Source of the DNA: Heracleum sosnowskyi
Lineage: Eukaryota; Streptophyta; Magnoliopsida; Apiales; Apiaceae
Assembly (NCBI GenBank): GCA_030848705.1
Contig: CM061243.1
Location: 122,722,674-122,786,673 of the forward strand
DNA length: 64,000 nucleotides
Direction of reading: 5' to 3'
A program made the position numbers and the translations under genes. Under the pieces are notes generated by a model, which did not search any database, was not told where the DNA came from, and saw only the letters and a program-made list of their open reading frames with translations. This document shows, in pieces, positions 39,563 through 56,380 of this stretch. The stretch's first letter is position 1. Each line of letters starts with the position of its first letter.

Positions 39563-42302
39563 TTAGTCACTGAATAAGGTGTATGTGTCTAGACTCGTAT
39601 ATGAGGATAATGAACCTTCATTTTCCTCCCGCTTTCTTCTTGATTCGACTTTCCTCGTGCTTTCTAAACTTACTTTCTTCACACGGTATTTAAATTTGTC
39701 TTCCCACGACGATGTTGGCAGCTTTTCATAACTTTTAGGAGGTGCTAAGTGTGCATCCTCTTCCCTCTCACGAAAGACCTTACTACTCATTGGGATGTCA
39801 AATTTTATGGCCAAGGCTCTCACATGATCCTTGCTTACATCGTTATCCTCCATAATAGCGCAGGTGTATATCTTTTTCAGAACCTTCTTTGTAGGTTCGA
39901 ATCCTGAAATTACCTGAAACATAATATATTATACTGGCTGTATAAACCAAGTGGAGTAAGGGGGTGATTAGCCATCAACAAGGAAAGGAGATTACCATCT
40001 CTTCTATAACAGAAAGTGCAGATTTTGAATCTCTTGCAGTAACGTGAGCATGAAGCAAAAGTGCATATGTCGTTGCATCTGGTTTAAGTCCCCAATATAC
40101 CAAGTCCTCGAATAATTGTAAAGCTTCTTCCCTCTGTCACAAGTAAAACATATCATTCAAAACACTTTATTACCATAATATTACTAACTGATGCACCTAT
40201 ATGGTCTAGTCCTTGTATGTATGTCAATCGACCACTGTCTGGACCGAACCTTGGTACTGAAACACATAAAACATATGCTATTTCGCATCTATTTACCCAA
40301 ACGCACCCAGCAGAGCAAGTGAAAAGCAAGCTTCCTTAACTTGTCATTATATACAGATGATATAAAATGAGAAGTGAGAGGCAATATGTGAGTAGTAAAT
40401 TAGTTTTACCTCGTCTCCCTTTAAGCATGCACAGATTAGACAATTGTATGAATCGACATCAGGTGTCAATCCAAACGTAGAGCCTATTGACTCAAAAGTC
40501 TGCCAAGCGCGAACAGTATCTCCTATATTTGCACAACCTAGGATTAGACAATTCAGTGCAGCAACGGACTTGTATTGAGGATTTTCTTTGTTTGAATCCT
40601 CTAGTTGATAGTAGATCTGCTTAATATCAATTTCAAATTAAACAAAGTTATAATAGGCAAAATTATTTAACAATAAGCAACACAATGCAATCGAAAGATG
40701 TACGTAACTTTCAAATCTCAATGCAATTTGGGCCCTGTGCTGTTTTCCGTTATAGCAGGTAGTTAGGTCGTTACCAATAATATAAGTATTTTAACTTTTT
40801 TGAAATTTTAGCGATAAATACAATATAAATTTAATACAAAAATCTCGTCTAGTGGGTTCAAATTAAAAGGTAGAATCTTTATTTCTCTAAGTTCTAGTAC
40901 AAAATTGTTTTTGAATAATTGTTTTAGGGTACAATATACAATTATCTCTAACTTAAATTCAAAAGTGGTAGAGTCAAAAAAAAAAAGTAAATGAGAAAAC
41001 TTACGGAATCTATTGATGCATAGCCGTCCTTGGAGTAAGCCATGGCTAATGGATTAAGAACAGAAAATGGACAAAAGAGATCGGTAGGCTCTTGAGTAGT
41101 ATCTCTATGTAAGGATTCAAGTTCAAAAAGAGAGTTATGTGCAAGTTTAAGGTTCCCCAAAGATGCGTATGCACATATCTTCGCAACGAAAGTATCTGCC
41201 TCAGCTACATTTTGACCCAATGATAAATCAAGAAGTACGCAAGCAACATCAAAAAGCTTAATGTTGCGAGTTTCTCCAGCAAGTTGAAGCACTAGGATGA
41301 TCAGTTCTTCCTTCACAAAGTAATGCATAGAAGGTCTCGAAATCTCTGCTGCAGCTATAAACTTTCTGATGAAGACAAGAGCATAATAAGCTAGCTCACT
41401 GTTTTGAGCTTGAAGAGACATGTGTAGCATATAGAAGCATGAGTTCCAACTCGGAATGAATGCTTGATCATTTTTCTGGTAAAACAACAAAATACAGTCT
41501 CATGAAATTCACGTCTTTTTAAGTATTACTTGCTAAATTTAACATTAGATTTTATTAGGTATACCATGAATTTTTCAATAAAGGATACCAATATTTTGTT
41601 CATCTTCTTCCTCCCGCGCTTGCCATAACTGTGGAAAACAAATTCTTCAAATATGTCTCCTGGCAGCACATATCCAGATTGTAAGTTAAAGTCCATGTAC
41701 TCTAATGCAGCTTTCATTTGATCTTTTTCAAGTAGCCTACAGATAAGATAACCGAATCAGAAGACAATGTTCTTCAAACATAAATTTTAAACAGATACAT
41801 CGATAATAATCAGGCTTCCATCGCATAATTGCATTTATAATTATTACATTACACATTAGATTACTCACTTTTTCAGAGAAATTTGGTGAACATCGTTTAT
41901 CTTCTCATTTGGAGGCTTCATGTATATGTCACAGTATTTTTTCATAGTTAAAGAAAACAACCTGCAAAAGAATCACAGTACTAACATGTTATTATTGATG
42001 GACAGGACTATATCCAGACAACTATAAACAAACTTAGTGTATACATAAATTTTGGAGTTGAGAAGAGTTAGATACCAGTTCTGATTCACTATATCGGTCT
42101 GATTCCGTACGTCTTTTGGAGTATCAAGTTCAGTTGTGATAGTTGCGATATTTCTTCCTGAAATATTAGAAATCGAAAAGTTAAATTTAATTTGATTCAG
42201 GAACAACAAAATAAAGTAAGTTTGTAACTAACCTTGAAAGCCTGCTAACATCTTATGATGTCTTCTCAGACCATCTCCAATTCGAGTGATTGAGCGGATC
42301 AT
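39563..42302 (-). CDS. Pentatricopeptide repeat protein, probably mitochondrial
   Basis: There are eight exons on minus: 42302-42233, 42157-42076, 41961-41869, 41736-41565, 41475-41005, 40616-40410, 40133-39996, 39913-39563. All have GT-AG ends and matching phases; total 528 codons with stop. The N-terminus (MIRSITRIGDGLRRHHKML) is basic and amphipathic, like a mitochondrial presequence. PPR-type helical repeats are visible in the second half: NCLILGCANIGDTVRAWQTFESI, GLTPDVDSYNCLICACLKGD, REEALQLFEDLVYWGLKPDATTYALLLHAHV. The N-terminal half is helical but without clear repeat signatures. The C-terminus is charged and basic (RKVESRRKREENE). PPR proteins bind organelle RNA. It may belong to the At1g76280-like group; that assignment is from memory and weak. 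Confidence 0.8.
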
Positions 42303-43214
42303 TTTCCTCGTCTATAATTATTGACAAGACCATGTAATTGTAGATTAGTACTAATCTACTAAATTATTTTCAACATTTGCAGAACATAAATTATGTACGG
42401 ACATTACATTAACAAGTCGAGGTAAATCTACTAAATTCGCCAATCTTTTCAATGGATTGTTTGTTAGTGATCATTTACTAATCCTTTGAACTTCTTCTGC
42501 AGTTTGCCAGTTTCTCTCTTCATAGAATTAGCTACCTACGGTTAATCCAAGACTAGACAGTACTAACATGCATGCAAAGTCTTTTTACAAACACATCTGC
42601 ATCCTACAAAATTAAAGCTAATCTTAAAGCATTTGCACTGTCACTACAGATATCAGATTATTCAAGCCAACAAATTCCTGGGATATATATACGAAAATCG
42701 ACAATTGAAGCCTGATGCTCCCCAGGAACTCTGGTATGCAAGTAGAAAAATTTGACAAGGGCTATTCCCATCAGGTAATTAACGACCATAACAACAATAA
42801 GGCAGGTATGATCATGATTTATAAAAACAATTCAAGAACGCCAAGACAAGATAATATGAAAAATCAGTAACAATAACAATATATAAATGAGAAAGAAACA
42901 AGACATAACTATATTGTCGCTTTAATAAAAAGTTAGCAGCGCGTTTTGAGAAGACACCGATGGTTTCTTGAAGAACTATTGTTACACCTGCTGTCTTGGT
43001 ATGCTTCTCTCCCAAGGAACACCGTGCTCCTACGATTTTTCGCTATATATACTGTAAGAAAGAAAAACAGAGCTATAATAGAAATAGGTTTTAATTATTT
43101 ATTATATTTTTCAATTTAATTAATATTCATTTCGTAAACTATATTTTTGGGTCTGATTATAAAATAATCTTTACTTTATATATTTTAATAATACTAAATA
43201 TTAAAATTTTAATA
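42303..43214. other. Upstream region of the PPR gene
   Basis: This holds the probable promoter and leader of the PPR gene. A 67-codon frame on minus (42812-43015) has no recognisable similarity, and I do not call it. I see no other feature. Confidence 0.3.
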
Positions 43215-43865
43215 TAAATAAATCAAGAGAAATAATCAAAAATACTAATTTTTTTAAGTTTTTTTTGCGATTTTACCATTTTCCGAAAATATTTGTAAAA
43301 ATACAATATGCAACTAGATGCAACCTAAAAATATTTGGAAAAATACGTTCTGCAACCAAAGCAACCGGATGCAACTTTTTAAAATCCGGCGAACCTCCAT
43401 GAATTCCAGCGAACTTAAAACTGTTCAAAATTTTTTACATAAACAATCTTTAATTACAACGATCTATAATGTTACGCAACCCATAACATCAAACTATAAT
43501 CCAAATCTCAAGAAAGAACTAAAGTTTAGAAAATTTGAAATTAAAATTGAAAATTAATCCACTTACTTTCTATTAACCTTTCAGTTAATCGGCCCCACGT
43601 TAATCGGTCCCACGGGGGCATTTACTTACATATACAACCTCTTATGCAACTAAAGATGATTCAAATTATTAAATTTTTATAAGTCTCGTTTGTGGTTGAT
43701 TTTGGTTGCAGTTGCAGATATGTTTGCATCTAATTGTAACCCGTATTTTTGCAAATATTTTCAAAAAATTGTTATTTTTGCAAAAAATTCAGAAAAAAAC
43801 CAAATATATTTGCAAAAAAATTTCTAGGTTTGGATATTTATAAAAAAGCCCATAAATTAATTAAA
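43215..43865. repeat. Dispersed AT-rich repeat (GATGCAACC family), copy 2
   Basis: It starts CAAAAATACTAATTTTTT and carries CAACTAGATGCAACC, AAAATACG and CAACCGGATGCAACTT. It ends with TTTGGATATTTATAAAAAAGC, as copy 1 does. Near the right end the complementary motif GGTTGCAGTTGCAGAT..GCATCTAATTG appears, consistent with inverted halves. The middle (43390-43640) is different from copy 1. Confidence 0.5.
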
Positions 43866-45661
43866 TTTGAATTAGAATTCAACTAAAATTTAATTAGAAC
43901 AAAACCTAATATATTAAATAATTAATTACAAATTTTGCTGTCAATTCGCACTGCAGTGCCCTGGTTTATGGTTTAGCAAGCAAAAATATAGCATATTTTT
44001 TCTTCGGAAATGTTAACCACAACTCTAGGGCTGTTTTTAAGCATTAAATTCTTTTAACTTTTTCATGTTTAAGCACCGAATATAATTCAAATTTTCCAAG
44101 AATTAAAAATATTGATTATCATATTTTCAAGAAATTGATTACACTTATGAAAATGATTTTAAACAGAAATGTATTTATGAAAATTCACTTAGTGTGTTTA
44201 TGACAACTTACAAGTAATTTTGGAAATTTTAATACTCTTAATCATAGCCGCAAGGAAATTAGTAGAGCTTTCTTTTGAACATATTGGTTTTCCTTTTATT
44301 TAGGAAGGGTCATTATTCTAAAAAACCCCGATTGTTCTAAATATTTGTGATTAATTCCTGATTAATCTTTCTAAAATATTTTATTGATTTTCTAAAAATT
44401 CCTAATTTATTTAAAAAAATCCGGATTTATTAACAAATCTTCGGTTAATCTAAATCGGTAGCTTAATTTATTAGTTTCGATTTCCGACTTTTACAACCAT
44501 AAGAAGGGTGGGAAAAGAAGACTTTAGCAATAAATAGAATATATACGTACATTACAATATATCTCGATGAAAATTGGAAAATTGAACTATTATCGCTCCA
44601 TTGGGGGCCGCTGATCAACTCAAAACTTAAAAAAGTGAGTTTATTTTAATTTTTCGTGATTAAATTGATCAAATTTTGAACAAGATTTTATATGTTATAA
44701 GGAACGAATTTCCCGTTTGAACAAGAATCTAATTACATATCCAAGATGAAGTGTTATGAACAGAGTTGTTCATGGACAGTTCACACTATTACAGGAATAA
44801 TTGTCCTGCCATTGCAGTTGTAGTACATTTCTATCTGATTATCTACAACTCTCCTCCCCCTTTCTTTCTAATAGATACTTCCACAAATAACAAGCTTCTG
44901 AACAAAAAATATTCAATCAAAATCCACACAGGAACATCAGTAAATTACTAAAACCAGGTGCAGAAGAATTTTGAAGAGAACTTGTAGGGAACTTCCCCAA
45001 CAAGGTAAAAGTGCAACATTAAAGAATTTCTGAAGACTTTATTCACTGGAATTCCAGGAAGTGAAATGTGGAATATGACCTGTATCTGACAACATTGTAA
45101 GGATTCTGAGGCTCAAAAAATTCTCCTCACGGGTATAATAAAAACACCGAATAAACTTTCAGTATAGAGAATCACTGATAAACGGGGTAACAATTGATGA
45201 CAACAAAATGTGCGTTACTAAATTAATAACAACTAAATGTGCCCAACTAAATTAACTAAAAAAATGAATAAGTCGACCTAACTAATTCTCTTTTTCCTTT
45301 CTATTATTAAACTTGAATATAAAACACATCCCTGCTACTTAGAAGTTAAAACAGCAATTGATATCAGTACAGTTCTGTACATCAAGGTTAACTTGCCTGA
45401 GAAAAATGATAAACTTGTACCCGCAGCCCTGGAGGCCTTAAAACCTGAAACACAACTATTTATATCTGTCCGGGGTTATATTCAACATCTTCACTGAGCC
45501 CCACTGAGCTCTTCAGCCAACCTGGTTGATAAAGTACGGCTACCGAGCATTTTTTATACATGGCATTTGGTTAAGTCAAAACTCGTCTCTATGAAGTTCT
45601 CTCTGCTATGGATGATCCACGCAAATGGGAGGTCCGTTATGACCACCTCTACGATGATCAC
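43866..45661. other. Region downstream of the DnaJ gene
   Basis: 44247-44800 and 45019-45140 are the partners of the fragments at 1.26-1.56 kb and 2.85-2.97 kb. A 61-codon frame at 44766-44951 has no support. There is no recognised gene. The 3' UTR of the DnaJ gene probably lies in the right half. Confidence 0.4.
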
Positions 45662-48600
45662 TCAAGGCGATCTTTTCCAAGGCTTCTTTCCTTTCTTCTG
45701 GGGCAACTTGAAGGGACTCCAGCTCTTTCTGCGTTTTGATGTCTCACAAAAGAGACCAGAGGCTAGGGCTTGCTGAAGCCAAATATCAAAGTCTTCATCT
45801 TCATCCGTCATTTTAGCATCCAAATCCCAAGGATATCTGCCTGAGTTGGATCTCTGGGTTGATTTCTCCAATCCAACCATGTTTACATGAAAACTTGGAC
45901 GATGGGTATTAGGCCTGCAAGCCATTCCCTGTACAGAAATCTTGTTTTTAGTCTTAAGTTTGTCAACTCGAACTTGATCAGAAATGTAACTGGAAAAAAA
46001 ACGAGGCTGAAAATGAATCTCCGCCTTCCACTGATAATTATTGATATAATTACAGCTTGAATCAAGTACGAATACAATCTCATATCTGCATATATCACTA
46101 ACCTGACAAATAGCCCATTCCGATACATCAAATATCTTGCTTTCTGCGCAAACAAATGCACATGGAATCTCCACCTATTATTCAAGCACAAAAAAAAGCC
46201 CAAGTCAGTAATGCACATTAATAAAGACCTCAAATTCTCAAAATACCCACTACAAGCACAGCCCTTTGCTAAGCAAACAAAAGATATTTATAGAAGAAAA
46301 AAAAAGGATGGGGCAGCATAATTTCAAGTGTTATAAAGCAAGTCCATGGTGCTAAACGAGAACTATTATTAACTGGATCATATGGAACTCGCCTAAGATG
46401 CACTGATCATATTAAATAGATACGTAATAAAAAGGTAGATTAAATTGTCACGGATTGCATCAGAGCTGTATACCTTTTGAGGTCCATTAAACACCAGGGA
46501 ACCTCTGTATTCAACCCATCCATCTCCATCCTTAGCTTGATGATGTTGACAACAATCCTAAATCCAAAATACACGTATTTTAGTATCAAATAAATTCTAA
46601 AAACAAGTAAAAGGAACAGGCAAAGGCAAACTCGAAAAGAATCAAACCTGACACCATCTTGCCTTTGTCTTCATCTTATTGGTGCAAACCCAAATGTGTG
46701 AATTGCCACATTTTGTGCACTGTATACGTCTAGACTCTTCAGAACAGTAATCCGATCTACCCTGCTAATTTAATATATATTGTTACAGAGACAGTCTCTT
46801 GACTATATCTTGTAAGCGAGTTTATATGATTGAAATCTTATCCCTTCATGATCCTAAAAATATTTTCTTTACATAATATTAATTTGAAAACGAAGTATCG
46901 TCATAGTTCGCCCTCCCTCCCCCAGAAGAATTGGATGTAGCAGATCATCGCTGTCCGATTTACTTATTACGCCTTACCAAGATATAATTTCTATTCCATA
47001 TGCAAGATCTTTAGTTACAAAATCAATGACTTCAAATTGCATGCATACCTGACTTGGAGTACCAGAAGATTTTTGTGCAACACTCTTAAATTCTTCCTTT
47101 CTAAGTTGTTCATCGTAATCTCGCTTCTTCGTAGTATCAGAAAGAACCTAAATATTTCAGCAAAAATTTCACATTCAAGTAGTTAACTACAAGTAAAATG
47201 TCAATCAAAGAACAAATGGAGTAGAATCAAGGTTGCTTTGCAAAAAGGAAATAAGCAGGATTCAAAGAAATGGACATTTACCTCATATGCACATTGAAGT
47301 TTTTTAAACGATTCACTTGCCAGTGGGCTCCCCATGTTTTTATCAGGGTGCACAAGCATGGCCTGACCAAAAAAAATGCCATAATAAGTACACCAAAGAT
47401 ACATCATATATACTCCATCCATCCTAATGATATCTTCAATATCTAGTTTTAATTTTTTTTTAAGTTTCTCTTCATAGCATTAACCTAGTCTTGCTTTTCA
47501 ATCCTAAAAATTATAAGATATTCAAGTCACTTTTATCAGTGCCCCGAGCAACAACGTAAGTTGATCCACCTAACACAAAAAGTTCTAAACATTCTTGTTA
47601 ATTTAGAGGACCACTGGACCATGACTTGTTTCGTGACCTCAGGTTTTTTCTTGCAATTACAAACACTCTAGTCTCCCCCAAATTTACGCACTGTTTAAAA
47701 AAAAATACAATCTTTTTTTCATAACAAAAAAAAATGATACAATCGCAAATTTTTGGACCGTGTTCTGCAAAAGAATATACTAATTATGAGCTAAATGGTG
47801 TATAAATTATGCCTCCGCGACTTCGAATATATTGTTACATAACAGAGTACTGGTGAAGCACTATTCTTCAATAGACCACAAATCAGCTGGTAGAGAAAAG
47901 AAATGACTTGTAGCAATCTGCATTCTGCAGCAATTTAAATGACAAATGACTCTACATAGAAACTGTAAAAGACTTCTTGAGGCCAATCAGTTGAGGACAT
48001 GCAAAAAGGCAACAGAAGAACGGGGTTCTCCAGCAATTTAAGCTATTCTAAGTAAAGCATACCTTTTTTCTATACTCCTTTTTCAAAAAGACAGCATCAA
48101 TTTTATTGGTGCGAGATAATCCCAGCGCTTCATAATGATCCGCGCTTCCCAAAATCCTTCTCATCTCATCAACAGAAATCACCGCATCTTTCTCTATGTG
48201 AATAGCAGAAACTTCTTTCTGCTTTTCGACAACAGTTGGAGTGGCAGCATTTTTGCTCGGTGATGACTTGGTGCTAGAAGATTTACAAGAATGAACCTTT
48301 TCATCTTCATCAGTAGGAACAGAATAGTCACAATCTTCCACAAAGTCATCATCACTGAATGACACTGATTCTTTCTGCTCTTCAAAGTGTGTGCTTCCCC
48401 GCAAATTGTCACACCATTGAAGTACATTATTCAACAAGTCATTAGAGATAAATGAAAGACCTATTGATACAACAACACCAAGCCATCCCACTCGAACCTT
48501 TACAGAATAGATAGCATAGATAGTTGCAATTAAGACAACCAAGCGAGAACGGTTTAGGGATATCAAACAACCTGCGACCAAAATAGTAACAATGAATCAC

Positions 48601-49975
48601 TAATACATATAAGCACATTGTATGAACAATATACACCAGTTTAGCAATCACTAATTAGGTAAAGGTCTAAGCTTGTTAGAGTTTCTTCTCTGTAGTGATC
48701 TCAAAGATTAGACAAACAATAGACAACATAAAAACACAGAATTCAGAAAGGCAAATGTGGCATACCTCCAACTATAAATAATGTACCCGTGATCCAAAAG
48801 TTAGCATACATCCATAAAACTAAAATAGCACAAAGCCCTACAATAAAAAGTCCAGGAGTGTAACCCAAATACTGGACAGCAACCCCAGCAATCCCCTGAA
48901 AATAAATAAACTTGAAATGGTTATTGACAACACAAGATCTCTGGAATCACATTTTCCTACAGGACATGAATTCCTTAAATTGACAAAGTAGATGTCAATG
49001 AAGCCCCAATAATTTAACAATATACAGTGAATTTACAGAGGAAGACTAGAACAACCCTTTCAAGGGGTTTGCTAACAATAGTTATAAAATTATAAACCAT
49101 AAACATATAAAAATTTACTCAGGAAATACCTCCATCTTTTAATATAATCTAACCACACACACACACAAGCACAGGGAAGGTGTCATTATGCGAAAAAAGG
49201 GGCATCAGAATAGTAGCATACAAGTGTTCAAAAGTTAAAGCCACGCGATTATCGACCACTGCAGTGCAAGTGCTAGTATCCTTTTGATAGTGATCTTCCC
49301 TGAGTACTAACGAATCAGAAGTTGGTATTTACCAATATAGGACTAGCTTAAGAAATCACAATCGAATCCTGTTTTCTCTTCTACATAAATCAACTAGCCC
49401 TTCAACACTGAGAACACCGATAATCAACGACATTCGAATGAGTATTTTTTTCTCCAAAGCTCATCCATCACTGTTTAAATGTTAATGACCATTACTAAAA
49501 AAAAGTAGAATAGCAAGACAAGGATATCATTAAGCAAGAACAAAAATGCCTATATTTCCATTTAAAAGTTAACAAGTGGATAATCCATTCGACGACCAAG
49601 AGTCAACAATATAAAATATTTGACGGCATAAGACTGCATAAGTAGGCTTACCATACTAAGAAGTGCTTGGACCAGGCAAGACATTGATGTCAAACTAATA
49701 AAGCAACTCCACATAATAAAAAGCGAAGTTGCTGAACGCAGCCCAAAAAACGACCATAATCCACTAACAAAACAGTCCTTCCAATAAATCAACAATAAAC
49801 GCAGAACCCTCCCTAATCTTGCACACACACTACAAACCACCGGCCAATGCCGCTCTCTAAAAATCCCAATTTTATCCCTCAAACAAGTAGCCCCACTTCC
49901 CGCAACCGAATAAAAGTGCTTCTTCGATTGTAACCATTTCCACCCTTGCTTAAACAACCCAATATCCTCCATCAT
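45662..49975 (-). CDS. Membrane J-domain protein with Jiv90 zinc-binding domain
   Basis: There are nine exons on minus: 49975-49652, 48895-48766, 48571-48063, 47362-47282, 47147-47049, 46761-46648, 46557-46474, 46174-46103, 45928-45662. Phases agree; total 560 codons with stop. The N-terminal third has several hydrophobic helices (LFIMWSCFISLTSMSCLVQALL, LFIVGLCAILVLWMYANFWI, LVVLIATIYAIYS). An acidic linker follows. A J domain (about 290-370) carries HPD at 326-328 (AMLVHPDKN). Then comes the Jiv90-type Cys-rich region (CTKCGNSHIWVC, WCQDCCQHH) and the conserved GMACRPNTHRPSFHVN block. This is the plant counterpart of DNAJC14/Jiv. It would act at a membrane, probably ER, recruiting Hsp70. 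The sequence 45929-46102 is open but is an intron: joining ICQ to GMACRP restores the family sequence. Parts of its 3' end are copied at 2.8-3.3 kb. Confidence 0.85.
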
Positions 49976-50408
49976 CCCAAATTCTTGAAATCACTTCAAT
50001 CCACCCAATGTCAACCACTAAATCTACAATGACCACAATCAGAACCTATCAACAAGATTCAAAAATATCCTCCATCTCGAACACCACGCATTCGACATCA
50101 CAATATATACATCACCCAATCAAGAAACTGCAATCACACAATTCCCATCTACATTCAGTTAAAGAGATGAGATTTTTATCAAGAAAACAGTTCAAGAATG
50201 TGAAAATAATTAATTATGCTTCACAAATACGGTTTCACAAAAAGCAATACATTAAATAAAACAAATACAGTCATAGGCTTTATGACTCCAATAAAGCCAA
50301 ATTTAAATTTATTATTCTAACTGCATTAGTCCTTTTTTTATGTGTAGCTCACATGTTCAATTTATCTTATTTCCCACTCAAGAAAATTAACATAAACAAT
50401 CACACAGC
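49976..50408. other. 5' leader and proximal promoter of the DnaJ gene
   Basis: AT-rich sequence directly upstream of the DnaJ start. I see no open frame worth calling and no clear TATA box. The GA microsatellite follows at its far end. Confidence 0.3.
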
Positions 50409-53139
<2,731 letters not shown>

Positions 53140-56100
53140 ATGAATAGGGTTGCAGTCATCGGAAGTGGAAGTAAGCAGCACATTTATTTATAAAATTTAC
53201 ACCACATATTCATTGTGATTTCTTTTATAATAATACATTAATGTGTGTTTGTGTTTGATTTGGCCCTGTTGTTGTTATAAGTTTCGGGAGCTGTATGTGC
53301 ATGGAATCTAGCTGGTAAAAATGGCGTTTCGGTCACTGTTTTCGAGTCCGCCAGAGGCCCTGGTGGTCGTATGTCCGGGAGAAGGTGTTGTGATCCCATA
53401 TTTATCTTTCTCTGTTGTTTTTTTTTACTTCATTGGAATTGCTACTGTGTTCATCATCGAAACTTTACGTGATCATGTTTTAAAGTGTGAAAATGTTTAC
53501 GAATTGTTTTTCTCTATATTGTGAATTTTGTGTACGGATGTAGGTAATCTTGCAAATTTATAGTTCGAGATGGTTTGTAGTAGAACGTGATCGTAGATGT
53601 TCACATATATTCCTGTTTCGAAATTCATTAGCGCTCCCTAGATTTGACCTCGAATGTGCAATATTATGTTGCACAGCTGCACTATACTTTCTACTAGAGG
53701 ATTGCATTTATAGCTTATCAGTTTCCTACTTCAAATTGATTTTACTTTCTTCATACTTGATACATTTTGTCAGAGAGACTACTGAGGATGGGAAGGAACT
53801 GGTTTTTGATCATGGCGCTCCTTACTTCACTGCCACGAATGCTGATGTGCGGAGCGTTGTTGGGGATTGGGAAGCAAGGGGTCTTGTTGCTGAATGGAAA
53901 GAGAGTTTCGGATCTTTTGACTTCATCTCTAAAACATTTTCCGACTATGAAAAGGTTTTACATGTATTTCTCTGCTACAAAGAATCTGAACACATAAATT
54001 TGTTACTTAAGCATTTTTTATTATGTGAGAGTATAATGTCTCTAAATGTCAGCTCTATTTAGGATGGATCATGCAAGAAATTTGTCGGCATCCCAAAAAT
54101 GAATTCTATATGTAGAGCATTAGTCTCAGAGCCAGGTATGCTTTGGATTACTGATATCTTAGTTTTTACTATCGACATTCTACTGCTAAAGGATTTCTCA
54201 CCTGACCTTTTCTAATTGTCTTCAGGAGTGGAAACTAAGTTTGGGGTAGGTGTTGGGTTGTTAGAGTGGTTAGAAGATGAGGGCTCTTGGTCCTTGAATG
54301 GATTAGATGGACAGAATCTTGGACACTTCAAAGGAGTGGTAGCATCGGATAAAAGTGTTTTCTCTCCAAGGTTTAGAAACGCAACAGGACGCCCACCTCC
54401 TCTTGGTATGAAGTCTTTCTTGTCTGCTGTAGTTAGCTCAAAATTCATATGTAGGTAGTACAAAGATTGTATTGGGGCTAGTTTTAAGGATGTGGTGTTG
54501 AAAAGCATTATGATGAGTAATATTTTGCACAGACCTGAATCTGGTTCCAGAATTAGCTTCGAAGATTAAAGAAGTTCCCGTTGATCCATGTTTTGCTCTT
54601 ATGTTAGCATTTGAACAACCTTTGTCTTCGGTAAGATTTTCATTTTTAAAATTTTGAAAGTGATGCATGAAATTTGCAAGGTGTTGCATCTCATATACTT
54701 TATGATATACAATCAACCCTCAATTATCCATAAAGTCGAATTGTTTCATAAATTTATGGAAGCATGTAATGGTACAAAATGAGCCACTTCAAATAGGTTC
54801 ATGTTCTCTTTGATGTCTAATAGGTTTGGTTCAAGATTCTGTACCCCTTCAACTGACTAAAATTAAATAAATCAGATTCCATTGAAAGGATTCTCGTTCT
54901 TGAATTCTAAAGTTTTGAGCAGGGCATACCATGAAAGCAGCAAGCCAGGGCGTTCTACACAAAGGTAAGAGTGTATCAGACAATTAGGAGAATAAATATG
55001 ATTAAAATCTGATTATCACTAAAGAATAGCTCAGTGGTAGCACACCTTCTCACTGTTACATTATGAATATTTAGCAAACAACCTCTGCCATCTAAAAAAA
55101 CCATAGTTAACACAAAGTTACAAATGAATGTTCACCTCTTAATTCAAATAAATAATATGATCATAATTTGAAGTTTGGTTTCTTTCATGCATAGTGAGAA
55201 TTGGGTATTGCATTCTACTGCGGAGTATGCAGAAAATGTTATAGCACAAACAGGACTTCAAAAGCTACCGGCTGCAACCTTGGATAAAATAGCTGAAGAG
55301 CTATTTCAAGAATTTCGGAATACAGGGCTTAGTATTCCTCGGCCATTCTTCAAGAGAGCTCATAGGTGGTTAGTATCTGAATTACAATTCTCCTGTAATA
55401 CAATTTTCGAGTGTGCTTGTCAAGTGATCTTGTTGATTTTCTTCTGCACATTCATATAAAACCTGTACTTGGTCCAAGTAGGAATGACATGCATATTATT
55501 GTCATTTGTCCAGTACCAGCTATACCTATGTATATCAAAATTGCACATCATTCTTACATATGTAGATAGGCCTTCTGATTCAGGAGAATAATGTGCAGAA
55601 GTGATTTAAAAAAAAAAGAGCAAGATCATAATCAGACAGAAAAATTCTAATGATTAGATATGGTTGTATACTTGTATCCTGTTCGTGTCTGAGTTATGAT
55701 AGGTTATGAAAAATAAGCAGTGTACATTGAAATCTTCCCAGGCTCTGCTACGTAGGAGCCTTGTGCAGTGGGTACAACCTTTTTTGTGATGCGGGAGCCT
55801 TGTGCACGGCTTACAGCCTGTTTATTTTTTAAGTGTTATGATAGATTACTGACAGATAGTCTTCCCTACATGACGCTGTTTGATGGTCTTTGCTGGAAAG
55901 CTGTAATAGAATTTAAACTACATAAAGTGTTGAAAAATGTTATGCCTAGTCCGCTATTTCATACATGTCTATTTGAAAGTTTCACTTTTTGGCTTAGGCT
56001 CATCTTTCTAGTGATCAGTGATCACTGGAGGGCGTCGGGAGTGAAGCACTGCATCTGTTTAACCAATTTTGAGGATTACAGATTGTATCTGATTCTTTCT

Positions 56101-56380
56101 GAATTTGTGCAACTATAATCTCCACTATACCAGAGCGTTTACTACATTGTTATATGAAGTTCATTGTACTATTTATTCTATACAAGTCTGACTGCATATT
56201 TTGAACAGGGGTAGTGCTTTTCCAGCTGCAAGGATTTCAGAGGAGGAGAATTGCCTTTGGGATGGGAAGAAGAGACTGGCAATATGCGGGGACTTCTGTG
56301 TCGGTCCTAATGTTGAAGGTGCAATTTTAAGCGGCCTGGCTGCAGCCTCGAAATTCAATGAAACTTTCAGCTGCTTATAA
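53140..56380 (+). CDS. Renalase-like FAD/NAD(P)-binding oxidoreductase
   Basis: There are nine exons: 53140-53170, 53282-53384, 53774-53954, 54063-54135, 54226-54405, 54533-54630, 54876-54964, 55195-55368, 56209-56380. All introns are GT-AG, and phases close to give 366 residues. The N-terminus MNRVAVIGSGISGAVCAW is a Rossmann GxGxxG FAD site; the acidic residue at its end is the E of VTVFESARGPGGRMSGRR. FDHGAPYFTA follows, as in amine-oxidase-like flavoproteins. The C-terminus LAICGDFCVGPNVEGAILSG is the second FAD-binding motif of the family. It resembles the plant/cyanobacterial renalase-like group (predicted NAD/FAD oxidoreductase, COG3380 type). The substrate is not known. No transit peptide is visible: the FAD site starts at residue 4. 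Confidence 0.85.

Noticed and set aside
44766..44951. A 61-codon plus frame
   Set aside because: It lies in duplicated non-coding sequence; no similarity to a known protein.
45929..46102. Open continuation between DnaJ exons 8 and 9 as coding
   Set aside because: A GTTAGTG donor and a GTACAG acceptor bound it, and removing it restores the family sequence ICQ-GMACRP.
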